Source: Isoetes engelmannii (taxonomy: Eukaryota; Streptophyta; Lycopodiopsida; Isoetales; Isoetaceae). From it: 23,145 nucleotides of DNA. The notes beneath the pieces are model-generated. The model did no database searches. It was not told the DNA's origin and was given only the letters and a program-made list of their open reading frames with translations. A program made the position numbers and the translations under genes. How positions within the stretch are numbered: position 1 is the first letter of the stretch; each line of letters begins with the position of its first letter. Positions 1 to 8,289 of this stretch are shown here, in pieces. The stretch spans positions 1 to 23,145 of the forward strand of contig JAANSK020251051.1 of the NCBI GenBank assembly GCA_011763485.2, read 5' to 3'.

Positions 1-202
1 CGACGTGGTCGCAGACGTCGGCCACGCGTTGCCTCCACGTCGCGTCCCATCCCAGGCGACGTCCAGTGGCGTCGCTCGCGATGTCTCTGCAACACCGTGT
101 TGCTGGTCGCGACGTCTGTGCGACCCAGCGTTGCAATTTGCAACGCGACGACACACAGACATGGCGCGTCGACGTTGCGGAATACCCGATTTTCTTGTAG
201 TG
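1..202 (-). mobile_element. CACTA (En/Spm) transposon terminal region, cut by the window start
   Basis: Seen: positions 189-202 read CACTACAAGAAAAT on the minus strand, which is the standard terminal inverted repeat start of plant CACTA elements. The next about 190 bases are GC- and CpG-rich. They are packed with short words such as GCGACG, CGACGT and GTTGCA, and carry a perfect 19-base palindrome at 128-146. Known: CACTA elements have subterminal arrays of short repeats bound by their TnpA-like protein, and make 3-bp target duplications. Inference: the element extends leftward out of the window and its terminus is base 202. The first flanking bases are CCA (203-205), the possible 3-bp duplication. 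No transposase coding is visible in the part present, so autonomy cannot be judged. Confidence 0.85.
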
Positions 203-2324
203 CCACTTGGGGAAAAACCGTGGCGGCAATGCGCTTGCTGGTATGCAAAACAGGGAAGCAACCAAAGTCGGGATCTTTACAAGGATGCGGGACAGAGCCG
301 ATGACGTTTGTCAAGAACCTCCTGAATATACGACCCAAGAGTTCCCACCGCTTCGGTGTTGAGCAGGAGATGGAGTGCCTGTCCAGGTATCAATAACTAC
401 GGATACTGTGCTCTATAATCTGTTCATAAGAGGGGCAGGTTTGCAGAGCATGGCATTCATCCTCAAGGACCTCCTGGTGGTAGCACTGGCAAGTCCTATC
501 CTCCCGCGCTTCCCTTGCCCATCGCCCAGTTTCAATGCGGAGGTGGTGTCCTCCCGTTCAGATAGAGGCGATCAGCCTACGCTTTTTCATGGAGAGGGGG
601 GTGAGCAGGTACTGCTGGGGCCCCTGCTTGAGCGTGGGATTCACTTGTTCTCTATAATGTTCGAGCTTGACCTGTGCGAGGGCCTCACTGTCCCAGAGCT
701 TGCCAAGGAAGCAGGTGTCGAGGTAGGCTTTCAGCTCGTCATGGTCCTTCTTCGTGCGGACGCGTATGCACCTGTGTGCCTGGACCTGCCATTGGGATGG
801 GCCCGTTGCCATCGCCAGGGCTGCTCTTGGTAGCCGGTCTTCATCCATCCTGACTACCTTTTGGAAATATATCAGGTGGCGACACATGGCTACTCTCTGG
901 AGGGGAAGTAAACATGTCTCTTGGAGCAGGATCTGATATGGGACTGTCTACTTTACTCCGAGGGCGCGTGCCAGGAAAGCTTTCTGCACGTGTTCGAGAT
1001 CTCCCCAGGTGGCAGCGGAAATGACCGGGCCCCAAACTTCTATCCCATACAAGAGAGCTCTATCAGAGCCCTAAAAAGACATTCATGGTGCTCCCAGGCG
1101 TACAGCTCAGCCTGGTAACTGCTATTCTGCATGGCGTGCAAGGCCTTCTAGCCGGCTGCCATACGCAGTCGGATGCAGCTATCCCAATGCATGGTGGTAG
1201 AGAACTCTATGCCCAAATACTTATATGTGGCAGTGACCTCTATTGGGTCTCTCTGGTATGTGAATGTGGGTGTCCTAGGGTGCCGAGAGGACGAGATCAA
1301 AAGGACCATGGTCTTCACGAGATTAACTCGCATGCTGGTGTGCTGGCAGAAACTGGCTAGCGCATCCAGGTGACGTTGCATGTCCTCCGTAGTGTGGGCT
1401 AAGAGGTCAACGTTGTTGGCATAGATTAGCTGCTTGACAACATGGTGGACGAGCGGGATGCCTCCTCTGCCGTGCTGCATCATCCATGGCTCCAACTGGT
1501 CAATGTAGAGGCCGAACAAGGTCGGCGAGAGGGGGCACCCTTGGCGTACTCCGATACTGCTATTCACCGACTGCCCTGTGGGTGTCAAGCGTCCGGAGCA
1601 TGTCTGGTACAGCCTGTAGACCACATTCTGCAGGTCCAGTGGCATGCCAAGCCCTTGCAGTCTGGCCCACAGCTTGTCACGAGGCACCGTGTCGAGGGCC
1701 TTCGCGAAGTCCACAAAGCAATAGTAGAGGTCCTGGCGGCAGTCCCTGCTGTCCTCTATGATGGCTCACAGTGCGAACAAATGATCGATGGTGGAATGCC
1801 CTGGTCGAAAGCCCGCCTGCTTGAGAGCCCGAACCTCCGAGTCCTCTGCCCATACGGTGGTGCGGTGCTCAATAATAGTAGCCAGGAGCTTCGCAAAGAG
1901 CGAGCTAACCATTATAGTGTGATAGTTGGCCGGACAATTGGGGTCGCCAGCCTTGTATATGGGCACTACTCTGCTACAGGTCCATTGTGGTGTGGGAGCC
2001 CCTGATGCAGTGCGCTATTGAGCATCGTTGTTAAGACCGGCACAATCCCCGGCCCACCCACTTGAAGCGCTCTGCTTGCATGCCATCTGAGATCTGCTGC
2101 CTTTCCGTTGGCAAGGCGCTGGAGGCCCATTATGATGTCGGCCTCCGTGATTGTCAAGGGCAATCCAGTTTGTGAAGGCACTCGTACAGCTCTGCCGGGG
2201 GATCATATAACTGCTGCAGGTACTGGATCCACTGCTCAACTGCGATGTCTCCTTGAGGCTGTCGTGTCCTCCTGAGCACCTCTCTCCAGAAGCGCCTGGG
2301 GTGGCGGTCCAGGAGCTTCTAATG
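203..2324 (-). mobile_element. 5'-truncated, decayed non-L1 LINE (minus strand)
   Basis: A minus-strand non-LTR retrotransposon remnant. It holds most of a reverse transcriptase, the post-RT region, a C-terminal Cys/His motif and a short 3' untranslated part. The endonuclease and everything upstream of the early RT region are missing, so it is 5'-truncated near 2324, where similarity to coding sequence stops and AT-rich DNA begins. On the other side the 3' region runs directly into the CACTA terminus at 202/203. The natural 3' end, tail and target-site duplication are therefore not visible. The order of events, CACTA insertion into the LINE, is inferred from this abutment. Confidence 0.85.
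277..2324 (-). pseudogene. LINE reverse transcriptase (ORF2 remnant) with C-terminal zinc-finger-like region
   Basis: The remnant reads from high to low coordinates. An early stretch includes ITEADIIMGLQRLANGKAA (about 2060-2160). It is followed by PIYKAGDPNCPANY and ALKQAGFRPGHSTIDHLF (1766-1966), the first RT blocks. Next comes FAKALDTVPRDKLW (from 1714) and then GVRQGCPLSPTLF. The catalytic box reads YANNVDLL at 1412-1423 where the family has YADD; both metal-binding Asp codons are now Asn. Post-RT sequence (about 850-1060) reads LYGIEVWGPVISAATWG and HVQKAFLARALG. The C-terminal part (about 380-560) has HHLRIETGRW followed by Cys, Cys, DE.HAL..C.SYE, a zinc-finger-like pattern. The likely stop is at 277-279. 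Several stops and frameshifts break the frame, so it is non-functional. The motif set is unlike plant L1 and closer to the RTE/Jockey-type RTs, but the clade is not settled. Confidence 0.85.
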
Positions 2325-3350
2325 TCGCCTAATGCTGGAACATTTGTAATTCAAGCAAAAGTACACAGCCTTATATAAATGATATGTTACGACTGACCTG
2401 CATGACATTGCGTTAGATTGTAAACTAATGTATGGTGATTTGTTGCAAGTTCATGTTTGATTTCATATGATAGGACAACGTTATTCAAAGATGTTTCAAC
2501 ATGCCTGACTTTCAATTGTATCACCATTTGGTTTTATAGAATCTGTCAGTATCAACCTCAAGCCTATATATTTCCAGCAATTTTGACTTGTCTGCTCTCT
2601 CTATATCTATCACAATTTCATGCCTTGTTATCAGGTAATGTGGATATGGATATGTTTTCCATTTCTTTGATGTACCATTTGCACTTTACCATTATGTTCT
2701 ACTTTATTCTGTGGATCAAGAAACTAGAGAGACAATACATATAGAGAGACTAGAAAGAGAATAAAGTGAGAGAAGCTAGAGTGAGAAATTAGAGAGAGAA
2801 ACTAGAGACACAAAGACAAGTTTAGTTTTGCGCAGCTTTGTTTTGTTACATTATATATGTATGGTGTTCGTTTTGCCCATGGCATTTTGGGGGCCATCCG
2901 TAGTGCTTTGCACCTTGTTTCCTATGTTCTCTTTTAGGTGTGATGTTAGACTTTCTGCATGAGTTAAATAGGTAAGGGATCATTTCTGTTTATTTATTCA
3001 ATGACTTTGTGGTCCATAATAGGCACTTCAAGCATATATTACCTATGCAAGAAGCTATATTTGTTCTCCGTTTGTTTTTACCATAGAATCTTGGATTTGT
3101 TTCATGTTATAAGGTTGCATAATTTCCTCTCATCTGTTGGATTGAACTAGAAAATACTGCTGATTGGGTATACATGTCAAGATATAGGGTGTCACACAAG
3201 CATGTGTACAATTATATGCTTGATTAAGCAATTCCAACTCTGCACGAAGCATTTATATTTGTCATTAATTTAAACCATATACTCAAAACACGTCACTTGC
3301 AATCAGACACCAACTATTATGTTGCCAATATCAAGTACAAATATTATACT
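2325..3350. other. AT-rich non-coding stretch
   Basis: No coding pattern, RNA gene or transposon terminus could be recognised. The 95-codon plus-strand open frame at 2457-2744 has low-complexity, Phe/Ile/Leu-rich composition typical of chance frames in AT-rich plant DNA, and no motif. The only distinct structure is the purine-rich tract at 2721-2820. Confidence 0.5.
2721..2820. repeat. Purine-rich GAGA tract
   Basis: About 100 bases are almost entirely A and G on the plus strand. They are built from words such as AGAGAGA, GAGAAACTAGAGA and ACTAGA recurring at irregular spacing. It is a degenerate GA microsatellite with strong strand asymmetry. Such tracts bind GAGA-type factors in plants, but nothing here shows a role. 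Confidence 0.7.
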
Positions 3351-3430
3351 GCCAGACTCAATAATGAGCCAGCAAAGAGAAATGTTTGTGCCAGACACGG
3401 TAAATGAGTCAGTAGGGGGGAATGTTTGTG
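3351..3430. repeat. Imperfect 39-40-bp tandem duplication
   Basis: Two adjacent units (3351-3389 and 3390-3429) share GCCAGAC, then AATGAGYCAG, then AATGTTTGTG. A third, partial copy of the GGGGGAAATGTTTG part lies at about 3475-3488. The G-run followed by AATGTTTG resembles a polypurine tract/LTR junction of plant copia elements, but no paired LTR was found. Confidence 0.6.
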
Positions 3431-3620
3431 GTAGTTAGCTTTATATTTCTAAGGCTGACTCACTTACTCTCATAGGGGGAAATGTTTGCAGCGGCCTTAG
3501 AAATTTCTTGTATTTGTTAAACAAGTGTGGCAATGCGAGCCGATAAATCCGAACTTTATAAATTCTCTAGTTTTTTTCCACTCCCAACGTTATTTCTTCC
3601 CGAATTTGTGTTGGGGTCAC
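3421..3620 (+). mobile_element. Possible solo or fragmentary copia-like LTR (fossil)
   Basis: Seen: a G-rich run is followed by AATGTTTG, then AT-rich sequence with a TATAAA-like box at about 3556. CTCTAG and a T-run follow, and then a C-rich tail ending in GGTCACA near 3620. This order resembles the body and end of plant copia LTRs. No primer-binding site, no second LTR, no internal genes and no clear 5-bp flanking duplication were found. If real, it is an old solo or truncated LTR. Low confidence. Confidence 0.2.
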
Positions 3621-4309
3621 AAGTGCTCCATTTGATGGCCTACCCATAGGCAAAGATATTTTATGCCTTTTGCATAAATTCTCCCTTTCAAATGCCACAC
3701 AAACATAAACCACTTTTGGTTGTCCGCATGGAATAACCTTTGGATTAGCGGGTCATTATGAAAGATTGGTTGAATATGTTTTTTTGATACCGATAGATGT
3801 TTCACTTGCGTGTTGTGTACATGAATGGCCCTTGCACCTTGAAATCCAGCGAGCAAGGCTGGCCGACGTGCAGCTGCATGGAGGCCTGCCTGACTCACCG
3901 GAATTCAAGCTGCAAGACTATTCCTGCAACGTGAAATCAGGGTAAATGCGATTCTGTCGAGTGAAAGTGGGCAGAATGCAGGGTGGAAAATCAGAAAGTC
4001 CAGTGAAATAACGAAGAACGCACAGTAAATTTTGAAATGTCCTTACTTGATCTTTGTTCAACATTCTTTTCAAAAAAAATTGTGACACGTGTCAAGGCGT
4101 GACTGGCGAACGCGGCAGAATTGCGTTTACAAGCACTATTTTGTTAAATATGGAAAAAATTGAATTTATGCACCGTTTTACGAAATGACACGGACGCACG
4201 ACAAAAATGACTCTTTATTAATCATGGTATACAATCAGTTGCGCTCCCCAACTAGAGCTGCATAGGTCTCAGCTACGAGCTATGGAATCTTGATGGTCTG
4301 TGAAAGCTT
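3621..4309. other. Non-coding stretch without recognisable gene
   Basis: The minus-strand open frame at 3617-3898 (93 codons) has no recognisable motif and is treated as chance or unrecognised. The rest is AT-rich, with a CACGTG-containing word at about 4086 and no terminal repeats. Nothing else is supported. Confidence 0.4.
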
Positions 4310-4742
4310 CTTCTTGTTGGCTGGAGGCCAGGCAAAGTCGATGCACTCTAAGTCGATCCGGTCATTGGCTGTTGTTGGTCTCCACGTAGTTGGCAGGGTA
4401 TACCTGGTTCCTCATGGGGACAAGTTCCCACCAAGTAACCCGGATGGTCTCGAAGTTCTCTTTCTTGTCGTCCATGTGTGGCTCTTCCGTGCTGTAACCT
4501 ACCCATGCCTTCTCTCTTCTTGTTGGCTGGAGGCCAGGCAAAGTTGATGCACTCTAAGTCGATCCGGTCATTGGCTGTTGTTGGTCTCCATCTCTTCTTC
4601 CAACAATTCACGTAGTTGGCAGGGTATACCTGGTTCCTCACGGGGACAGGTTCCCACCAAGTAACCCGGATGGTCTCGAAGTTCTCTTTCTTGTCGTCCA
4701 TCTGTGGCTCTTCCGTGCTGTAACCTACCCAGGTAGGGCACA
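4310..4742. repeat. Segmental tandem duplication, 206/227 bp
   Basis: Copy A (4310-4515) and copy B (4516-about 4742) both run from CTTCTTGTTGGCTGGAGGCC to CTTCCGTGCTGTAACCTACC with only a few substitutions. Copy A lacks about 21 bases that copy B has just after GTTGGTCTCCA (copy B about 4592-4611). The high identity marks a fairly recent unequal exchange or slippage. The duplication lies inside the minus-strand coding-like block described separately. Confidence 0.9.
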
Positions 4743-5040
4743 AGTCATCGTCCAATCACGCTAGGATAAACATCCCCACCAAGCCACTTGGATGGTCTCA
4801 AAAGTTCTCCTTCGTATCATCTATCTGAGGCTCCTCAGTAGAGTACCCTATCCAGGTAGGCTGACCGGCATCATCCGGTCGTGCTAGAATAAACATGCCT
4901 TTTCGCCCTTCATCGAACTGGGTCCACCAAGTGACCTGAATGGTTTCGACCTTCTTCTTCTTCTTATCATCCATCCGAGGCTCGTTAGTAGCATACCCTA
5001 TCCAAGTATGGCATAAGATATTGTCTCGGTGTGCTAAACA
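4348..5040 (-). pseudogene. Unrecognised coding-like block with a four-fold peptide motif
   Basis: On the minus strand one peptide motif recurs four times, at about 4924-5007, 4777-4861, 4656-4739 and 4427-4508. Its consensus is PTW[IV]GYSTEEPQ[IM]DD, then KENFETI, then [RQ]VTWW. The two upstream instances are separated by TQFDEGRKGMFILARPDDAG. The stretch between the third and fourth carries WKKRWRP and INFAWPPANKK. An open frame of 135 codons covers 4348-4755, but the second instance is frameshifted and the fourth is read in another frame after the duplication. The acidic/aromatic repeats suggest real, now decayed, coding sequence of a transposon or a repeat-bearing host protein. I do not recognise the family. 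A weakly similar G-T-F-I-L reading at about 5450-5480 suggests the block once extended upstream. Confidence 0.45.
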
Positions 5041-5773
5041 AAAAAATGCCTATGCAATAGCATCTTCTAGCCAAATAAGAAACATGTTCATTGAAGATAA
5101 TGAAAGATATAGAAACATATCATATACAATGTTCATATGTGAAGGCCTTACCGTGAGTCCGCCAGCATACTAAGAATGAATAGTGGCAACTTTGATGAAA
5201 GTCCCTTCCCGTCCATATATAATGAAATTGCAGTAGTCCATATATAATGAAATAATCCTGAACACTACGGGTCTTCAGTACAAACTGGTCACTCACGGCT
5301 AAATCTAGGTACGTAAAGATACGAAACTTTTCTGTAAACATTCTAGACTAACTTAAGTATACCTGGTTAATAGTGTTCTTCAATTACTAGCTTCTACCGG
5401 CTTTTGTCTGGAGTGCGAGGGTGCTAGCTCGTCATCCATCTCATGCACACCATGTTAGTTCTAGAGGATAAATGTGCCCTCAGCCTCTCCTGAAGTATAT
5501 GCATCCTGACTGCAACCACCTTTTTAAGACCAACATCGACTAAGTCGTTTTGGCCTTCCCGAAGTAGTTGTGGATTGTCCTGCCAAGAAACCCTCTGGAA
5601 ATCAGACATTCGCCATTTGCAAAACTGTGAAAGATATTTTGGGAACCCACTTTCAAATCACAAAGCATGCCTACCAAAGAATGCCACCCAACACAATTTC
5701 AATAGAGGAAAAAAAAAAATTGGCACTCACATCGGTCGGCCACCCAAATCGAGCGAACCAAAATAGGCTGACC
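5041..5773. other. Mostly unassigned DNA; possible upstream extension of the minus-strand coding-like block
   Basis: A 61-codon minus-strand frame at 5424-5609 includes WQDNPQLLREGQNDLVDVG. At DNA level (about 5450-5480) it shows faint similarity to the GRKGMFIL segment of the block at 4348-5040. Everything between is AT-rich with no motif. A degenerate copy of the GGGCG palindrome family (GGTCGGCCACCC, about 5735-5746) marks the start of the palindrome zone. Confidence 0.25.
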
Positions 5774-5859
5774 AAATTGGGCGACCGCCCAGTTTCAGGG
5801 CAAAAAAAAAAATTTGTTTTTTTTTTTTTTTGCCCTTAAAATGGGCGGTAGCCCAATCT
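5774..5859. repeat. Long hairpin unit 1 of the GGGCG...CGCCC family
   Basis: The left arm 5774-5804 and right arm 5829-5859 are near-perfect reverse complements, a stem of about 30 bp. They are separated by an A-run/T-run loop. Each arm itself contains a smaller palindrome (GGGCGACCGCCC at 5779-5790; GGGCGGTAGCCC at 5843-5854). It is followed by a 23-base spacer (5860-5882) that is repeated exactly after unit 2. Confidence 0.9.
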
Positions 5860-5882
5860 GAGCAAACCATTTTCGTCAACTC

Positions 5883-5995
5883 AAATTGGGCGATCGCCCA
5901 GTTTCAGGGCAAAAGTTTTTTCTTCTCCTTTTTTTTTTTTTTTTTTCCTTTTTTTTTTTTTTCTTCCGCCCTTACACTGGGCGGCCGCCCAATCT
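5883..5995. repeat. Long hairpin unit 2
   Basis: Left arm 5883-5914 contains GGGCGATCGCCC (5888-5899). Right arm 5967-5995 contains GGGCGGCCGCCC (5979-5990, a NotI site). The loop is about 50 bases, almost pure T on the plus strand. The following spacer 5996-6018 is identical to that after unit 1, so units 1 and 2 are tandem copies differing mainly in loop length. Confidence 0.9.
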
Positions 5996-6018
5996 GAGCA
6001 AACCATTTTCGTCAACTC

Positions 6019-6091
6019 AAATTGGGCGGCCGCCCAGTTTCAGGGCTCCCTTTTTTTTTTTTGGCCCTTAAACTGGGCGGCCGCCCAATTT
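6019..6091. repeat. Long hairpin unit 3
   Basis: Left arm 6019-6046 (GGGCGGCCGCCC at 6024-6035) and right arm 6063-6091 (same core at 6075-6086) pair almost perfectly around a short T-rich loop. A degenerate further half-unit (about 6117-6134, CACGGCCACCC) closes the cluster. Confidence 0.9.
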
Positions 6092-6537
6092 GAGCTGACT
6101 AAAATGGGTTGATCAAATTGCACGGCCACCCAATGTGAGGTGCGATCCTTAATTCAAACCTTCCATTGATTTAACCCTACTACATCTAGCTATGTGATTT
6201 CAAAGATCAAAGCTCTTACCTCATCTTGAAGCCTAAGGCGAGTTTCATCGGTTCATCATCAGTGCGACAATGTATGTTGCAACACTCAGCTAGTAGCACT
6301 AGCCAAAGCAGAGCAACGCATCATCAGACATTAAAATGACACTAAAACTACTCTAGAAGTGTATAAAATTACAACTTGAAAAGCAAACTACGAATTTAGT
6401 AGCGCATTACAATCTAATAAGAAAATACTCCATGCTACCTTCTGGAGGCAAAACGCCTAGCCGGGAGCTGCAGCGATGGATAGGATGCTGAAAAAAATAG
6501 AATGGATAGCAAGAGCTCCTAGTTATATGCGAATTGA
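6092..6537. other. Non-coding stretch
   Basis: Apart from the degenerate palindrome half-unit at about 6117-6134, no coding frame, RNA gene or repeat stands out. Composition is moderately AT-rich. Confidence 0.4.
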
Positions 6538-6662
6538 GGGGGAAAAATTCAAATTTGAATTTTGAATTTCAAAAACCACGTGAATGGTCCACGTGACTAT
6601 GGGGGAAAATTCAAATTCGAATTTTGAATTTCAAGAACCACGTGAATGGTCCACGTGATACA
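6538..6662. repeat. Two 62-63-bp tandem units bearing paired CACGTG boxes
   Basis: Units 6538-6600 and 6601-6662 share GGGGGAAAA, then TTCAAATT.GAATTTTGAATT, then CCACGTGAATGGTCCACGTG. Each unit carries two CACGTG cores 8 bases apart, itself an inverted arrangement. CACGTG is the plant G-box bound by bHLH and bZIP factors. The block lies just upstream of a pyrimidine-rich, 5'-leader-like segment, so a promoter role is possible but only inferred. Confidence 0.85.
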
Positions 6663-6694
6663 TTATGGGGCCCATCAAATACATAAAGTGTTTT

Positions 6695-6869
6695 CTTCCT
6701 CCTCCATTCTCTCTAGCAAGGCGCCCATCATCATTTCAAAGGAAAAATGTTGTGTTTCTTCCTCCTCCATTGGATCTGCTCTCTAGCAAGGCGCCCATCA
6801 TCATTTCAAAGGCAAAATGTTGTGTTTGCTTCCTCCTCCATTGTATCTGCTCCTCCAGCAAGGCGCCCA
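6695..6869 (+). repeat. Pyrimidine-rich 63-71-bp triplication (5'-leader-like)
   Basis: CTTCCTCCTCCATT begins units at 6695, 6758 and 6829. Units 1 and 2 share CTAGCAAGGCGCCCATCATC, then ATTTCAAAGG and ATGTTGTGTTT. The third unit diverges after AGCAAGGCGCCCA. Short frames run through all three but shift between units, so coding is unlikely. The CT-rich composition, a good donor-like AAAG/GTTAGT at about 6919 and the G-box block upstream resemble a transcribed leader; this is inference. Confidence 0.8.
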
Positions 6870-7082
6870 CCCTTTAGAAAACTTTTTGAAGCATTTTTAC
6901 ATATCCAAGACCGTGAAAGGTTAGTGCATCTTATTTGTTTATTGTTTTTGTTCTTTTAGTATAGTTTCTCCTCTTCACATCCTCTGTACGCCATATCAAA
7001 TGCTGCTCCCTTGCTTTTTGACATGCATAACCCTTCTCTATCTTACCTTTGGGTATTCTTGCCTATGTATATATTTTCAACT
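6870..7082. other. AT-rich spacer before the 180-bp array
   Basis: A possible splice donor (AAAG/GTTAGT, about 6919) is the only notable site. Otherwise it is AT-rich sequence without coding pattern. Confidence 0.3.
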
Positions 7083-8150
7083 TTGTGTCCCAATTTGAAG
7101 CCCTCTGAATAAGCTTTTCGGCAAGCGAAAGCACTCCGAAAATGGAGTCCAGATGCAGAAGTTATGCTGAAAAGACTATTCTGTCCCAGATTTTAGCTGA
7201 AATTGGGCGGCCGCCCAATTTCAGCCAAATTTGAGGTCCAATGTATATGTATATATATATATATTTGTTTTTTGTGTCCCATTTTGAAGCCCTCTGAACA
7301 AGCTTTCCGTTAAGCTAAAGCACTCCGAAAATGGAGTCCAGAGGCAAAAGTTATGCTGAAAAAACTATTCTGCCCCAGATTTTGACTCAAATTGGGCGAC
7401 CGCCCAATTTCAGCCAAATTTGAGGTCCCATGTATGTATATATATTTGTTTTTTGTGTCCCAATTTGAAGCCCTCTGAATAAGCTTTCTGGAAAGTTAAA
7501 GCACTCCGAAAACGGAGTCCAAAGGCAGAAGTTATGCCGAAAAAGCTATTCTGCCCCAGATTTTGGCTAAATTGGGCGACCGCCCAATTTCAGCCAAATT
7601 TGAGGTCCCATATATGTATATATATTTGTTTTTTGTGTCCCAATTTGAATCCCTCTGAATAAGCTTTCCGTCAAGCTAAAGCACTCCGAAAACGGAGTCC
7701 AGAGGCAAAAATTATGCCGAAAAAGCTATTCTGCCCCAGATTTTGGCTCAAATTGGGTTTGAGGCATCACCTATGTATGAATTTCTGATTTTTGTGTTTC
7801 TATTTGAAGCTCTCTAAACAAGCTTTCCAAAGAGCTAAAATATGCCGAAAACGGATTTCGGAGGCAGAAGTTATGCCAAAAGGTCTTCATCTGCCCCAAA
7901 TTTGGCTCAAATTGGGCGACTGCCCAATTTGAACCAAAATTGAGGCTCCCTCTATGTATGTGTACTTGATTTTATGTCCAATTTAAAGCTCTCTGAACAA
8001 ACTTTATGACGAGCTAAAGCATGCCAAACACGGAGTCCGGATGCGAAGCCAAATTTGGGGCATAACTTTTGCAGCTGGACTCCATTTTCGGTGCGCTTTA
8101 GCTCATCGGAAAGCTTGTTTAGAGGGCTTGGATAAGGACACACAATCGAA
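7083..8150. repeat. About 180-bp tandem array with palindromic cores and one inverted unit
   Basis: Direct units start at 7083, 7272, 7453, 7633, 7792 and 7972, giving spacings of 189, 181, 180, 159 and 180. Each begins TTGTGTCCCAATTTGAAG or a variant. Units continue with AAGCTTTCCG, GCACTCCGAAAA, GGAGTCCAGA and AAGTTATGC. Units 1-3 and 5 end with AATTGGGCGRNYGCCCAATTT (cores at 7205-7216, 7394-7405, 7574-7585 and 7914-7925). Unit 4 has lost part of the palindrome. Unit 6 is followed at about 8045-8150 by an inverted copy, forming an imperfect hairpin with it. TATATA-rich linkers separate units 1-4. The array is satellite-like and lies between the leader-like segment and the exon at 8208. Confidence 0.9.
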
Positions 8151-8207
8151 TGGAAATACAAGCAGAGCAAGTGTTTTAATGTTACATGACATGTATTCTA
8201 TACTCAG

Positions 8208-8289
8208 GACTTTGTTGCCAAGATGACTGATGTTCTCCTCGACACGAAGGAGAAGGCACTGAAGGCAAACGACGAAGGCAAGGCAGAGG
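8208..8289 (+). CDS. Exon-like fragment, Lys/Glu/Asp-rich (partial gene)
   Basis: An acceptor (TATTCTATACTCAG, ending 8207) and a donor (GGTAAC, GT at 8290-8291) bound 82 bases. One frame is fully open and reads DFVAKMTDVLLDTKEKALKA followed by NDEGKAE, phase 1 at the end. The sequence is much richer in G and C and in charged residues than its surroundings, as expected for a real exon. There is an ATG at 8223 (MTDVLL), so it could be a first coding exon. No partner exon could be placed with a compatible frame. It sits inside the GGGCG palindrome zone, so it may belong to a mobile element, be a captured host exon, or be part of a host gene whose introns are filled by this repeat family. Product not recognised. 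Confidence 0.4.

Noticed and set aside
375-833. 152-codon plus-strand open frame
   Set aside because: Antisense shadow of the C-terminal part of the minus-strand LINE; no motif of its own.
1442-2005. 187-codon plus-strand open frame
   Set aside because: Antisense to the LINE reverse transcriptase, whose motifs are clear on the minus strand.
3617-3898. 93-codon minus-strand open frame
   Set aside because: No recognisable domain and no conserved pattern; too short to support alone.
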